A stretch of 64,000 nt of DNA from Senegalia massiliensis (lineage in GTDB: Bacteria; Bacillota; Clostridia; Tissierellales; SIT17): assembly GCF_009911265.1 (NCBI RefSeq), contig NZ_QXXA01000011.1, forward strand, positions 1 through 64,000. The letters are read 5' to 3'. The position numbers and the translations under genes are program-made. The notes under the pieces are model-generated. The model ran no database searches. It saw only the letters and a program-made list of their open reading frames with translations, and was not told the origin of the DNA. Positions 35,594-46,300 of the stretch are shown here, in pieces; the stretch's first letter is position 1, and each line of letters begins with the position of its first letter.

Positions 35594-37612
35594 CTATTCT
35601 ACTTTAAGAAGTTTAGCATTTATAGATACTATAATTGTACTAAGTGACATAAGAACCGCTCCTACTGCTGGTGAAACTACTATACCAATTCCATATAATA
35701 CACCTGCTGCAAGTGGTATTGCAAATACATTGTATCCAGTTGCCCATATAAGATTTTGTATCATTTTTCTATAAGTAGCTTTACCAAAGTCAATAAGGGA
35801 TACTACATCTTCAGGATTAGAGTTTACCAGTATTATATCTGCAGTTTCTGCGGCAACATCTGTACCTGAGCCTACTGCTATACCTACATCAGCTTGTGCT
35901 AAAGCTGGTGCATCATTTACTCCATCTCCTGTCATTGCTACAAATCTACCTTCTGATTGTAATTCTTTAATTTTTTCTTGTTTTTCATCAGGTAATACTT
36001 CTGCAAAATATCCATCTAATCCTAATTCTTCAGATACTTGCTTGGCTGTTTTTTCATTATCTCCTGTAAGCATCCATGTTTTAATTCCTTCATCTTTAAG
36101 TCTTTTTATAGCATTGTATGATTCTTCTCTTATTTTATCTGAAAGTCCTATTGCTGCCACTAACTTATTATCTACTAATAAAAATACATCAGTTGATACA
36201 CCTTTTGAAGGCAACTCTTTTGGAACTTCAATATTGTTTTCATTTAGATATCCAGGACTTACTACCATTATATCTTTATTATCTATTGTTCCTTCTACGC
36301 CTTTTCCTTTTATAGCCTGAAAATTATCCATTTCTAAAATATCTAATTTCATTTCCTTTAACTTATCCATTATACCTGTTGCAATTGGATGTTCAGAATT
36401 GTTTTCAAGTGTAGCAGCTAATTGTATTACTTTTTCTTTATCATATTTATCATCAAATACTTCTATAAAATTAACTCCAAACTCTCCTTTTGTTAATGTT
36501 CCTGTTTTATCAAATACTAATGTATCAATTTTTCTTGAATTCTCAAATTGAGTTCTATTTCTTATTAGCAAACCATTTTTAGCTGATTGTGCTGTTGATG
36601 TTGCTACTACAAGTGGTGTTGCAAGTCCTAATGCATGAGGACATGTTATTACCATTACTGTAGCCATTCTGGCTATTGCAAATGTAAAATCTCCACTTAT
36701 AATGTACCAAACAATAAGAGTAGTAAATCCTACAGTAAGTGCTACAATAGTTAACCAAAAGGCAGCCTTATCTGCTAAATGTTGAGTTTTAGATTTAGAT
36801 TCTTGAGCTCTTTTAACCATATCAATAACTTTTGATAAATATGAATCTTCTCCAATATTTTTAACTTCTACTTCAAGGGAACCATCACCATTTACAGAAC
36901 CACCAATTAATTTATCGCCTTTTACTTTTTCTACAGGTTTTGATTCTCCCGTTAACATTGATTCATTTATATAACTATTTCCTTTTACTATAATACCATC
37001 TGCTGGTACTTTTTCTCCTGGTTTAATAAGTATTTTATCATTTGATTTAAGTTTACTTATATCTACATCTACTACGTCACCATCTTTAAATAAATGAGCT
37101 GTATTTGGCATAAGCTCAGCTAATTTATCAAGTGCATTTGATGCACTCATTACAGATCTCATTTCTATCCAATGACCTAAAAGCATAATATCTATTAATG
37201 TAGCAAGTTCCCAGAAAAAATCACTTCCTTCTAGTCCCAATACCGTAGCAGTACTATATAAATATGCTACTGAAATTGCCATAGCTATTAAAGTCATCAT
37301 ACCTGGTTTCTTTTCTTTTAATTCATCTTTAAGTCCAGTTAAAAATGGCCATCCACCATAAAAGTATATAAATGTAGCTAGTGCAAATAATATATAACTG
37401 TCTCCTGTAAACTCTATACTTAAATTTATCCATTCTTGTATCATAGGAGAAAGTATAAGTATAGGAATTGTAACAATTAATGATATAAAAAATCTTCTCT
37501 TGAAATCTTCTATCATCATTTCATGATGACCTGAATGATCATGGTCATCATGATTATGCTCATGACTATGTTCATGATTTTGATGTTCATCGTGATGATT
37601 TTTTTCATTCAT
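35594..37612 (-). CDS. copB: CopB-type heavy-metal P-type ATPase
   Basis: From ATG 37612 (after AAAGGAG) the protein has 672 residues. The first 35 residues are His-rich (many HxH pairs), replacing the CxxC metal-binding domain of CopA. The metal-site helix has CPH (MVITCPHALGLATPLVVA), the mark of P1B-3/CopB-type pumps. Other motifs: TGES, phosphorylated DKTGTLTKG, GDGVNDAPALA. It would export copper or silver. It heads a metal-related cluster with SHOCT and DUF302 genes. No CsoR- or CopY-type regulator is adjacent. Confidence 0.92.
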   Translation of the reverse strand: MNEKNHHDEHQNHEHSHEHNHDDHDHSGHHEMMIEDFKRRFFISLIVTIPILILSPMIQEWINLSIEFTGDSYILFALATFIYFYGGWPFLTGLKDELKEKKPGMMTLIAMAISVAYLYSTATVLGLEGSDFFWELATLIDIMLLGHWIEMRSVMSASNALDKLAELMPNTAHLFKDGDVVDVDISKLKSNDKILIKPGEKVPADGIIVKGNSYINESMLTGESKPVEKVKGDKLIGGSVNGDGSLEVEVKNIGEDSYLSKVIDMVKRAQESKSKTQHLADKAAFWLTIVALTVGFTTLIVWYIISGDFTFAIARMATVMVITCPHALGLATPLVVATSTAQSAKNGLLIRNRTQFENSRKIDTLVFDKTGTLTKGEFGVNFIEVFDDKYDKEKVIQLAATLENNSEHPIATGIMDKLKEMKLDILEMDNFQAIKGKGVEGTIDNKDIMVVSPGYLNENNIEVPKELPSKGVSTDVFLLVDNKLVAAIGLSDKIREESYNAIKRLKDEGIKTWMLTGDNEKTAKQVSEELGLDGYFAEVLPDEKQEKIKELQSEGRFVAMTGDGVNDAPALAQADVGIAVGSGTDVAAETADIILVNSNPEDVVSLIDFGKATYRKMIQNLIWATGYNVFAIPLAAGVLYGIGIVVSPAVGAVLMSLSTIIVSINAKLLKVE

Positions 37613-37710
37613 TAGAAAATCTCCTTTCAATTTATATTTGTTACTAATATACCCTTCAATAATATATGTTATAGATTAATTTTAAACTTTAGGATTTATA
37701 TCCGTATACT

Positions 37711-37756
37711 AATAAAGAAGATCTATTATTAAATTTAATAATAGATCTTCTTTATT
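37711..37756. terminator. Perfect 46-base palindrome, terminator after oppF-2
   Basis: Arms of 23 bases (AATAAAGAAGATCTATTATTAAA and complement) meet without a spacer, 11 bases past the oppF-2 stop. It would end transcription of the second opp operon. Confidence 0.75.
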
Positions 37757-37767
37757 TTATACTAATC

Positions 37768-38736
37768 TTATATAGTTAGATGACAAGCTACGCTATGTCC
37801 TTTTTTTATTTCTCTAAGTTCCGGTTCTATATATTCACATTTATCTATTTTATATTTACACCTAGTTTTAAATCTACAACCCTTTGGAGGATTAATTGGA
37901 CTTGGCACATCTCCTGTAAGTATTTCTCTATTTCTATTCTTAGCTAAATCAGGATCTGCTATTGGTATAGATGATAATAATGCTTTTGTATATGGATGAA
38001 GTGGATCTTTATATAAATTATCACTTGTATTTACTTCAACTAATTTTCCTAAATACATTACACCTATTCTATCTGAAATATGATTTACCATAGATAAATC
38101 ATGAGATATAAATAAATATGTCAAACCAAACTCATCTTGTAAATCTTTTAATATATTTATAACTTGAGCTTGTATGGATACGTCCAATGCAGAAGTTGGT
38201 TCATCACATAATATAAATTTAGGTTTTACAGATAGGGCTCTTGCTATACCTATCCTCTGTCTTTGTCCACCACTGAATTCTCCAGGATATCTATCTATAT
38301 CCCCTTTATTTAATCCTACTTTTTCTAACAAATCATATATAATATTAAATCTATCTTTTTTACTTATATTAAGTATCTCAAGTGGCTCATTTATAATATC
38401 CCCTACACTCATATAAGGATTTAAAGATGCAAAGGGATCTTGAAATATTATTTGCATATCTTTTCTATGTTTCTTTAAACCCCTTTCTTTCATGTGAGAA
38501 ATATTATTACCATTAAATATTATTTTTCCCTCTGTAGGCTTATACAATCTAGTAATAGTCCTACCAATAGTAGATTTCCCACATCCAGATTCTCCTACAA
38601 GTCCAAAAGTCTCTCCTTTATTTATATTAAAGCTGACATTATCAACTGCTTTTACAAATTCATTTCTTTTTAAAAAGCTATTTTTTACTTCAAAATATTT
38701 TTTAAGATTTTTTATTTCAATTAAAGGCTCTTTCAT
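37768..38736 (-). CDS. oppF: Peptide ABC transporter ATPase, OppF-like (second system)
   Basis: The 322-residue ATPase has Walker A GESGCGKSTIGR, signature SGGQRQRIGIARAL, Walker B FILCDEPTSALD and a C-terminal cysteine cluster (CRFKTRCKYKIDKC ... C). It is clearly related to the OppF at 13857 but well diverged. Last gene of the oppABCDF order, directly after oppD-2 without a gap. The substrate (peptide, opine or metal chelate) is open. Confidence 0.92.
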   Translation of the reverse strand: MKEPLIEIKNLKKYFEVKNSFLKRNEFVKAVDNVSFNINKGETFGLVGESGCGKSTIGRTITRLYKPTEGKIIFNGNNISHMKERGLKKHRKDMQIIFQDPFASLNPYMSVGDIINEPLEILNISKKDRFNIIYDLLEKVGLNKGDIDRYPGEFSGGQRQRIGIARALSVKPKFILCDEPTSALDVSIQAQVINILKDLQDEFGLTYLFISHDLSMVNHISDRIGVMYLGKLVEVNTSDNLYKDPLHPYTKALLSSIPIADPDLAKNRNREILTGDVPSPINPPKGCRFKTRCKYKIDKCEYIEPELREIKKGHSVACHLTI

Positions 38737-39708
38737 CTAAATTTCCACCTTTCTATTTAAAAAACACATAGATTTATGAGTATCAGAAAGATTAAAAGTA
38801 TCTGGTCTTTTTTCTTTACAAATATCCATTCTAAAATTACATCTCTCATAAAATGGGCACCCTTTAGGTGGATTTAATAGGTTAGGTGGAAATCCTTCTA
38901 TAGGTAAAAGTTTTTCTTCTTTTCCAATCTTAGGTATAGAATTTAAAAGTCCCTTGGTATAGGGATGATTAGTATGATAAAATATTTCTCTTACTGTGCC
39001 TTCTTCCATTATAAGTCCACCATACATTACAATTATTCTATCACAAATTTCTGCAACCACTCCTAAATCATGAGTTATTATAATTGTAGATGTATTAGTC
39101 TTATGTTTTAACTCTTTCATTAAATCTAATATTTGTGCTTGAATTGTAACGTCTAAAGCTGTAGTAGGCTCATCTGCTATGAGTAACTTAGGTTTACAGG
39201 ATAGTGCCATAGCAATCATAACACGTTGTCTCATTCCCCCACTAAATTCATGAGGATAATTATCTATTCTAGTTTCTGGTGATGATATTCCAACCGATTC
39301 CAAATATTTTATTACTTCAATCCTAGCTTGTTTTTTATTTAATCCTTTGTTTTTAATTAAAATATCTGACATTTGTTCCCCAACAGTATAAACAGGATTT
39401 AAAGAAGTCATTGGATCTTGAAATATCATTGATATTTCGTTTCCTCTTATATTTCTTAATTTTTTTTGAGAATAATTTTTTATATTTTCACCTTTAAATG
39501 TTATATCTCCATCTTTTATTTTTCCAGAATTTTTTATAAGCCCCATTATAGACATTGAAGTAACACTTTTACCACTACCAGACTCTCCAACTATTCCTAA
39601 AACTTCTCCTTGTTTAACATTAAAACTTATTCCTCTAACAGCTTGTACTTCTCCATTGCTTGTGAAAAAAGATGTCTTTAAATTTTTTACTTTTAATATA
39701 TTATTCAT
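38737..39708 (-). CDS. oppD: Peptide ABC transporter ATPase, OppD-like (second system)
   Basis: From ATG 39708, after GGGGAGAG, the protein has 323 residues; the start at 39747 would overlap oppC by 38 bases. Walker A GESGSGKSVTS, signature SGGMRQRVMIAMALS, Walker B LLIADEPTTALDVT and the C-terminal CPFYERCNFRMDIC cluster are present. The start immediately follows the oppC-2 stop. Confidence 0.92.
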   Translation of the reverse strand: MNNILKVKNLKTSFFTSNGEVQAVRGISFNVKQGEVLGIVGESGSGKSVTSMSIMGLIKNSGKIKDGDITFKGENIKNYSQKKLRNIRGNEISMIFQDPMTSLNPVYTVGEQMSDILIKNKGLNKKQARIEVIKYLESVGISSPETRIDNYPHEFSGGMRQRVMIAMALSCKPKLLIADEPTTALDVTIQAQILDLMKELKHKTNTSTIIITHDLGVVAEICDRIIVMYGGLIMEEGTVREIFYHTNHPYTKGLLNSIPKIGKEEKLLPIEGFPPNLLNPPKGCPFYERCNFRMDICKEKRPDTFNLSDTHKSMCFLNRKVEI

Positions 39709-39709
39709 T

Positions 39710-40549
39710 TTACTCTCCCCTTGAATCCAGTGTATTTCTAATAACATCTCCTAATATATTAAAACTGAGAACTGTAAGTAATATAAATATACCAGGGAAA
39801 ACTCCTAAATATGGTGCTTCATCTATATACCCTTGAGAGTTACTTAACATACTTCCCCAAGAAGCATCAGGAGCTTGTACACCCATACCTAAAAAACTAA
39901 GTGAAGATTCAATGAGTATTGCACTAGCTATACTTAAAGTAGCTGCCACAATAATTGTAGGTAATACATTTGGTATTATATGTTTTTTTATTATTTTAAA
40001 ATTTGATATTCCTAAACTTTTTGCATACAATACATATTCACTACTTTTTATGCTAAGTGTTTCTGCACGCACTAATCTTGCTGTTGTCATCCATCCAAGT
40101 AATCCTATTACTGAAATTATTATTCCCATACTAGGTTTAAGGTAAGCATTTAAAATTAATATTATAAAAAAGCTTGGTATTGACATAAGTATATCTACTG
40201 TTCTCATTAAAAACGAATCAATTCTCCCTTCAAAATACCCACTTATAGAGCCAACTATAGTTCCAATTATTGTAGAAATTAACATAGACAAAAAACCAAC
40301 ACTTAAAGATATCCTCCCACCATATAATATTCTAGTAAAATAATCTCTTCCCATTATATCAGTGCCAAATATATTTTTAATATTAGGTGATGTAAATCTA
40401 GATGCCATATCTATTTCATTTGGATCATAGGGCGATAAAAATGCAAATATAGATATAACAGTAAAAGTAATTATTATAAAAAAAGCAAACTTTCCTAATT
40501 TATTGCTAAATACTTGATTTTTTAATCCTTTCATTAATTTAATATACAT
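39710..40549 (-). CDS. oppC: Peptide ABC transporter permease, OppC-like (second system)
   Basis: 279 residues from ATG 40549 after GAGGTG (a TTG one codon upstream is less likely). Features: the OppC-type FGTDIMGRDYFTRILYGGR segment, an EAA loop (RAETLSIKSSEYVLYAKSLG) and about six membrane helices. Gap of 4 bases to oppB-2. Confidence 0.9.
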   Translation of the reverse strand: MYIKLMKGLKNQVFSNKLGKFAFFIIITFTVISIFAFLSPYDPNEIDMASRFTSPNIKNIFGTDIMGRDYFTRILYGGRISLSVGFLSMLISTIIGTIVGSISGYFEGRIDSFLMRTVDILMSIPSFFIILILNAYLKPSMGIIISVIGLLGWMTTARLVRAETLSIKSSEYVLYAKSLGISNFKIIKKHIIPNVLPTIIVAATLSIASAILIESSLSFLGMGVQAPDASWGSMLSNSQGYIDEAPYLGVFPGIFILLTVLSFNILGDVIRNTLDSRGE

Positions 40550-40553
40550 CAAA

Positions 40554-41507
40554 TCACCTCATATTTCTAATTCTTGGGTCTACTATCCCATATAAAATAT
40601 CTGCAACTAAATTTCCTATAATAAGTAGTGTAGCAGTAAGCATTGTAGTTGCCATTATCACAGGATAATCATAATTAAATATAGAATCAACTCCAAGCCT
40701 TCCCATTCCTGGCCATCCAAATACTGTTTCTGTAACAAATGCACCTGTTACAATATTAGGCAAACTCATTCCTAATATTGTAATTATAGGAAGTAATACA
40801 TTTTTAAGTACATATTTAAACATAATTTTATATTTTGAAAATCCATATGCTTCTTCAGTTCTAACATAATTTGCATTTAATTGTACTATAGTGCTTGTCC
40901 TTATATATCTTGTATAAATAGATATACTAGAAAAACTTAAAACAATACAAGGTAATATTCCATGTTTTATGACATCAAGTATAGAATCTGGCTCTCCTAA
41001 GGTTCTCATTCCAACACTAGGTAATAAATTTAATTTATAAGCAAACACATATATAAGTAATATTCCAAACCAAAAACTTGGTATTGATATTCCAATATAA
41101 GATATTGTGGTAATAATATTATCTATAGTTTTTCCTTTCTTCTTTCCTGTATATAATCCTAAGGGTATAGAAATCAATAAAGATAATAATAAAGAACTTC
41201 CCATAAGTCCTACAGTAGCTGGAAGTCGAGATTTTATTACTTGTGTAACAGGCTTAAAATCTATTAATGAATATCCTAAATCTCCTTGTAATACTTTTTT
41301 AATCCATTTTATGTATTGAATATATATAGGTTCATTTAATCCTAATCTTTCTTTTACTGCTTGTATTTCACTAGCATTCATCTTAGGCGAAATATAGCTA
41401 GTTGATGGATCACCTGGTGCCATATGCATTAAAGTAAAAGATATTATAGATATTATAATAAGCATAGTAATTCCTTGTAGTATTCTTTTTAAAATATAAT
41501 TTGTCAT
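40554..41507 (-). CDS. oppB: Peptide ABC transporter permease, OppB-like (second system)
   Basis: The 317-residue permease has the N-terminal MTNYILKRILQGITMLIIIS helix, HMAPGDPSTSYISPKM (conserved PGDP) and the EAA loop NYVRTEEAYGFSKYKIMFKYVLKN. The hairpin between oppA-3 and this gene may reduce its expression relative to the binding protein. Confidence 0.9.
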   Translation of the reverse strand: MTNYILKRILQGITMLIIISIISFTLMHMAPGDPSTSYISPKMNASEIQAVKERLGLNEPIYIQYIKWIKKVLQGDLGYSLIDFKPVTQVIKSRLPATVGLMGSSLLLSLLISIPLGLYTGKKKGKTIDNIITTISYIGISIPSFWFGILLIYVFAYKLNLLPSVGMRTLGEPDSILDVIKHGILPCIVLSFSSISIYTRYIRTSTIVQLNANYVRTEEAYGFSKYKIMFKYVLKNVLLPIITILGMSLPNIVTGAFVTETVFGWPGMGRLGVDSIFNYDYPVIMATTMLTATLLIIGNLVADILYGIVDPRIRNMR

Positions 41508-41533
41508 ATTTCACCAACTTTCAAATTAATTTT

Positions 41534-41562
41534 AAAAGACAGCTCAGAATGAACTGTCTTTT
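41534..41562 (-). terminator. Attenuating hairpin between oppA-3 and oppB-2
   Basis: AAAAGACAG/CTGTCTTTT stem with a further TCA/TGA pair inside the loop and an AAATTAATTT flank on the minus strand. Hairpins at this place commonly set binding protein above permease levels. Confidence 0.6.
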
Positions 41563-41565
41563 ATA

Positions 41566-43167
41566 TTATTCAACCATGTATATTTGAGATAAATCATCAA
41601 ACATATGAATAGGAGCTGGAGCTGCATCTTCCAATCCTTTGAATTTTGGATTTACTGCAACTATGGCATATCCATAATCTATAGGATACATTGCAGCATC
41701 TTTTATTATTTCTTTTTGAATCTTTTCATATAATTTTTCTCTTTTACTTGAATCTTTTTCCTTTGCAGCTTCATCCCATAATTTATCGACTTCTTCATTT
41801 TTATATCCACTTACATTATTCATACTTTCAGCTTTAAATACCTGTGCATACGTAGATGGTTCTTTACCATATATATAGCCATTGAAAGCTAAATCATATT
41901 CATCTTGATGTTCTTTTTCAAATAAAGCATTAAAAAATGATGCCATATCCATTGCTTTAAGTTCTACATTTATTCCAATTTCTTTTAAATATTGTTGAAC
42001 TAATAGTTCTCTAACATTATCTTTGCCTCTATACACCATAGTTAAATTGATATCTTTAAGGCCACTTTCTTCTAATAGTTCTTTTGCTTTTTCTATATTA
42101 TATTCATATTTTTCAACATCATCTGTTTTATAAAGTGTTTTATCTGCAAAAAATGAATAAGCAGGTTTTGCATAGTCAGTAGATAAATAATTTGCTTTTA
42201 ATAATTCATCTCTATCTAATGCATAAGCAATTGCTTTTCTTAAATTTTCATTATCAAGTTTACCACCATTTTGATTAAATATTATGTAATCTAATCTATC
42301 TTCATCAAAAGCTAAAATGTTATTACTTTCCTCAAATTTTTCCACCTTATCAGCAGTTATGCTCATAGCATCTATTTCGCCATTTTGAAGTGCAATTTCT
42401 GCTGAAGATGTCTCAGGAATTACTCTATAGACCACATTATCTAAATGAGGAGTACCTTTAAAGAAATTATCAAATTTAGAAAGAGTTATAGATTCGCCTG
42501 ATTTTCTTTCTTCAAATTTAAATGAACCTGAACCAACCGGATTATTATTCACATCACTTGCTTGAATATTTTCTATATCTCCATATACATGTTCTGGGAA
42601 CATTCTTATTCCACCTATAGTATCCAAAAATCCAATTTGAACTTCTGGTAATATAAACTTAACAGTTAAGTCATCTATTTTTTCTATTTTAACTTCACCT
42701 TCTGTAGTTACAAAACTATCTCTTAAATGACTTCCTTGTTTTTTATCCATAATCGTATTAAATGTAAAAACTAAATCATCAGCATCTAAAACTTCACCAT
42801 CATGCCAAGTAAGTTCATCCTTTAATTTAACTTTATATGATAAATAATCTTCGGATGGTTCAACCTTTTCTGCTAACCAATAATCTATATCCTCACCTTT
42901 CAAATTATAAAGAGGAGCAAATATGTGATTTACTAAAGTTAAGGTTGTCCTATCATTACCATATAAAGGATGAATAACTCTAGAATCTGAACTAACTCTA
43001 AATATCATTTGACCTCCTTCTACTTTTTTTCCCTCATCTTCTTTTTCATTTTTTGAAACTTGTTTATCTTGTTTGTCATCTGATGAATTTTCATCTCCAC
43101 ATGCTATAAAAATAAACGAAGTGGATATTACTAAAATTAAAAATAAAGTTAATACTTTTTTATTCAT
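41566..43167 (-). CDS. oppA: Peptide-binding lipoprotein, family 5 (second system)
   Basis: From ATG 43167 (after GGGGGTTT) the protein has 533 residues: lipoprotein signal (FIFIAC, Cys23), a Lys/Glu-rich linker and a family 5 solute-binding domain with LKDELTWHDGEVLDADDLVFTFN. It is far from the two OppA proteins at 9617-13305 and closer to Dpp/AppA-type proteins. First gene of the operon. The ligand cannot be told from sequence. Confidence 0.9.
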   Translation of the reverse strand: MNKKVLTLFLILVISTSFIFIACGDENSSDDKQDKQVSKNEKEDEGKKVEGGQMIFRVSSDSRVIHPLYGNDRTTLTLVNHIFAPLYNLKGEDIDYWLAEKVEPSEDYLSYKVKLKDELTWHDGEVLDADDLVFTFNTIMDKKQGSHLRDSFVTTEGEVKIEKIDDLTVKFILPEVQIGFLDTIGGIRMFPEHVYGDIENIQASDVNNNPVGSGSFKFEERKSGESITLSKFDNFFKGTPHLDNVVYRVIPETSSAEIALQNGEIDAMSITADKVEKFEESNNILAFDEDRLDYIIFNQNGGKLDNENLRKAIAYALDRDELLKANYLSTDYAKPAYSFFADKTLYKTDDVEKYEYNIEKAKELLEESGLKDINLTMVYRGKDNVRELLVQQYLKEIGINVELKAMDMASFFNALFEKEHQDEYDLAFNGYIYGKEPSTYAQVFKAESMNNVSGYKNEEVDKLWDEAAKEKDSSKREKLYEKIQKEIIKDAAMYPIDYGYAIVAVNPKFKGLEDAAPAPIHMFDDLSQIYMVE

Positions 43168-43395
43168 ACTTAAACCCCCATTTTTTATTTTCAAATCAAA
43201 GAAAGTATAGCATACTTTTAACTGTATTATCATTAATATTTTTAAATATAAAATCTTTAAATAATGAGCGCCACCTTGATAGATTTTATCTATGGATTAT
43301 TATGTTTTACTATAATAAAAATTAAATCTTATTTTTCATTTATTATCATTCATATGATATAATATAATATCAAATTATTTTATAAGGGTGTTTTG

Positions 43396-46300
43396 ATGTT
43401 TAATATTACTGAAGATTCTATAAAAAAATCTACCTTAAATGATAGAACATTTAAAAAGAGTATAAATTATTATAAAAATAACTATGTTAAAAATTTATTA
43501 TATTATAAAAATAAATTTACCTTTTCTGCAATTGTGGAAGGTACTAAAAACTACAATGTAGATATAAATTTTGATAAAAATGGAGAATTACAACATGCAG
43601 AATGTAATTGCCCTGCTTATAGAGAATACTGGGGATATTGCAAACATATTAGTGCAACATTGTTAGATATAATGCATAAAGATAAAATTGGTACTTTTGA
43701 TTCAAAAGAAAAGCGAAATAATGAACAAATTCAAAAATTACTAGATAATTACAGATTCAATTCTGATTCTAAGATTCCTATAAATATTGAATATAATTAT
43801 GAATTTTACCCACATGGAACCAGTGGATATAAAAATGCATCTACTTTAAACTTAAGAATAGGTGAAGATAAACTATATGTCGTTAAAAGTATAAAGGCAC
43901 TTTTTCAACATATAGAACATAATGAATCAATGGTATATGGAAAAAATTTTACTTTTGAACCTAAAATTCATAAATTTAAAGAAGAAGATCAACCTATAAT
44001 AGATATGTTAAAAGAAATATATGATAATGAGAGCTATATAAATGAATATTCTTCATATGGTAGTGGTAGTTTATTTAAGGGGAAAAATGTCATATTGACT
44101 CCAAATACCCTTAAAAGATTTTTTTCTATGATGAAACAAAGAAAATTAAATGCAAGAATATATCATAATTATTATGAAAATATAGAAGTTAAAGATGACG
44201 ATATAGATTTAAGTTTCTCACTTAAAGATTCCGAAAAAAACTTATCTTTAGAAATGGATTATAATGGTCTACTTGTACCATTAGATCAAAATGGTAACTA
44301 CTTTTTTTCAAATAAATCTATATTAAATATCTCAGAAAAACAAAGAAAAAATTTAATACCTATATATAATCAATTAAGTAAAAATATAGAAACTTCTATA
44401 AAAATACCAAAAGAATATAGAGAAGATTTTATTTCTGAAATTTACCCTTCTATAAAAAAAATAGGGAATATAAATATTGATGAAAAAGTAAAATCATCTA
44501 TTTATAATCCTGATTTAATAAAAGAAGTATATTTAGATAACGAAAATAATAATATTATAGCTAGTATAAAACTAATATATGGAGATACAACAATAGAACC
44601 TTTTTCTAAAGAAAAACGAGATTTGCAAAATGATGAAAAAATACTTCTAAGAGATCTAGAAAAAGAAAATGAAATACTAAATATATTTGAAAATGCAAAT
44701 TTTAAAGTAAATAAAGATAATAATATTTATTTAGATGATGAAGAAGATATATATAACTTTTTAAATAACATGCTTCCTAAATTACAAAAACAAGCTGATA
44801 TTTATTATTCTAATAGTTTTAAGAATATAGAGGTAAAAACCTCTTCTGCTTTTTCTGGAGGTATAAGATTAAATGAAAAAACAGATATGTTAGAATTCAA
44901 CTTTGAAATTGATGGAGTAAATGATGATGATCTAAGAGAGATATTTAATTCAATAAAGAAAAATAAAAAATACTATAGATTAAAAGATGGTTCATTTTTA
45001 CCTCTTAGTATAAATAACCTAACTCATATGTCAAACATTATAGATAATCTTGATTTAGATTTAGATAATTTTAATAACTCTATAATTGAAATACCAAAAT
45101 TCAATTCACTCTATTTGGATAGTGAGTTTCAAGGAGAGTTTAATTATATTAATAGAAATTTAGCATTTAAACAACTTGTCCAAAATATAAAAGAACCAAA
45201 AGATATGGAATTTTCACCTCCTGAGGATTTGACAAATATCCTTAGAAATTATCAAATGGTTGGATTTAAATGGTTAAAAACACTATCAACATATTCCCTA
45301 GGTGGAATACTTGCTGATGATATGGGACTTGGAAAGACCCTTCAAGTATTATCATTTCTATTAAGTGAGAAAAAAGAAAAAGGATCTAAACCTTCACTAA
45401 TAATTGTTCCTACATCCCTTGTATACAATTGGGAAGATGAAAAAAATAAATTTGCAAAAAATTTAAATACTCTTGTGATTTCAGGAGATAAAAACTCACG
45501 AAAAGAAATGATAAATCAAATAAATGAATATGATTTAATAATCACTTCTTATCCTTTAATAAGACGTGACTCCGAATTATATAGTGATTTTAATTTTAGA
45601 TATTGCATTTTAGATGAAGCTCAGCATATAAAGAATCCAACTTCTCAAAATGCAAAATCAGTAAAAATGATAAATTCCGAAAATAACTTTGCTTTAACAG
45701 GAACACCAATTGAAAACTCACTTACTGAATTATGGTCTATTTTCGATTTTATAATGCCAGGATATCTATTTAGTCACAATAAATTTATGAAAAAATTTGA
45801 AAAACCTATAATAAAAAATGATAATAATGAAGCTTTAGATACTTTTAAAAAACATATTACTCCATTTATTCTTAGACGATTAAAAAAGGATGTATTACAA
45901 GAATTACCTGAAAAAATAGAACATAAAATAACAGCAGAACTTACAAATGATCAAAAGAAAGTATATCTTAGTTTCTTAAATGAAATCAAAGGTGAAATCA
46001 AATCAAGTATAGCTGAAAAGGGATTTAATAAGTCTCAAATGAAAATATTAGCAGGACTTACAAGACTTAGACAAATTTGTTGTCATCCTAATACTTTTAT
46101 AGAAAATTATAATGGATCAAGTGGAAAGTTAAAATTGCTGGAAGAAATATTAGATGATACTTTAGAAAGTAATCATAGAATACTTCTATTCTCTCAATTT
46201 ACATCAATGCTATTTATTATAAAAAAATTATTAAAATCTAAAAATATAAAGTATAAATACTTAGATGGAAGTACAAAATCAGAAGAAAGAAGAGAATTAG

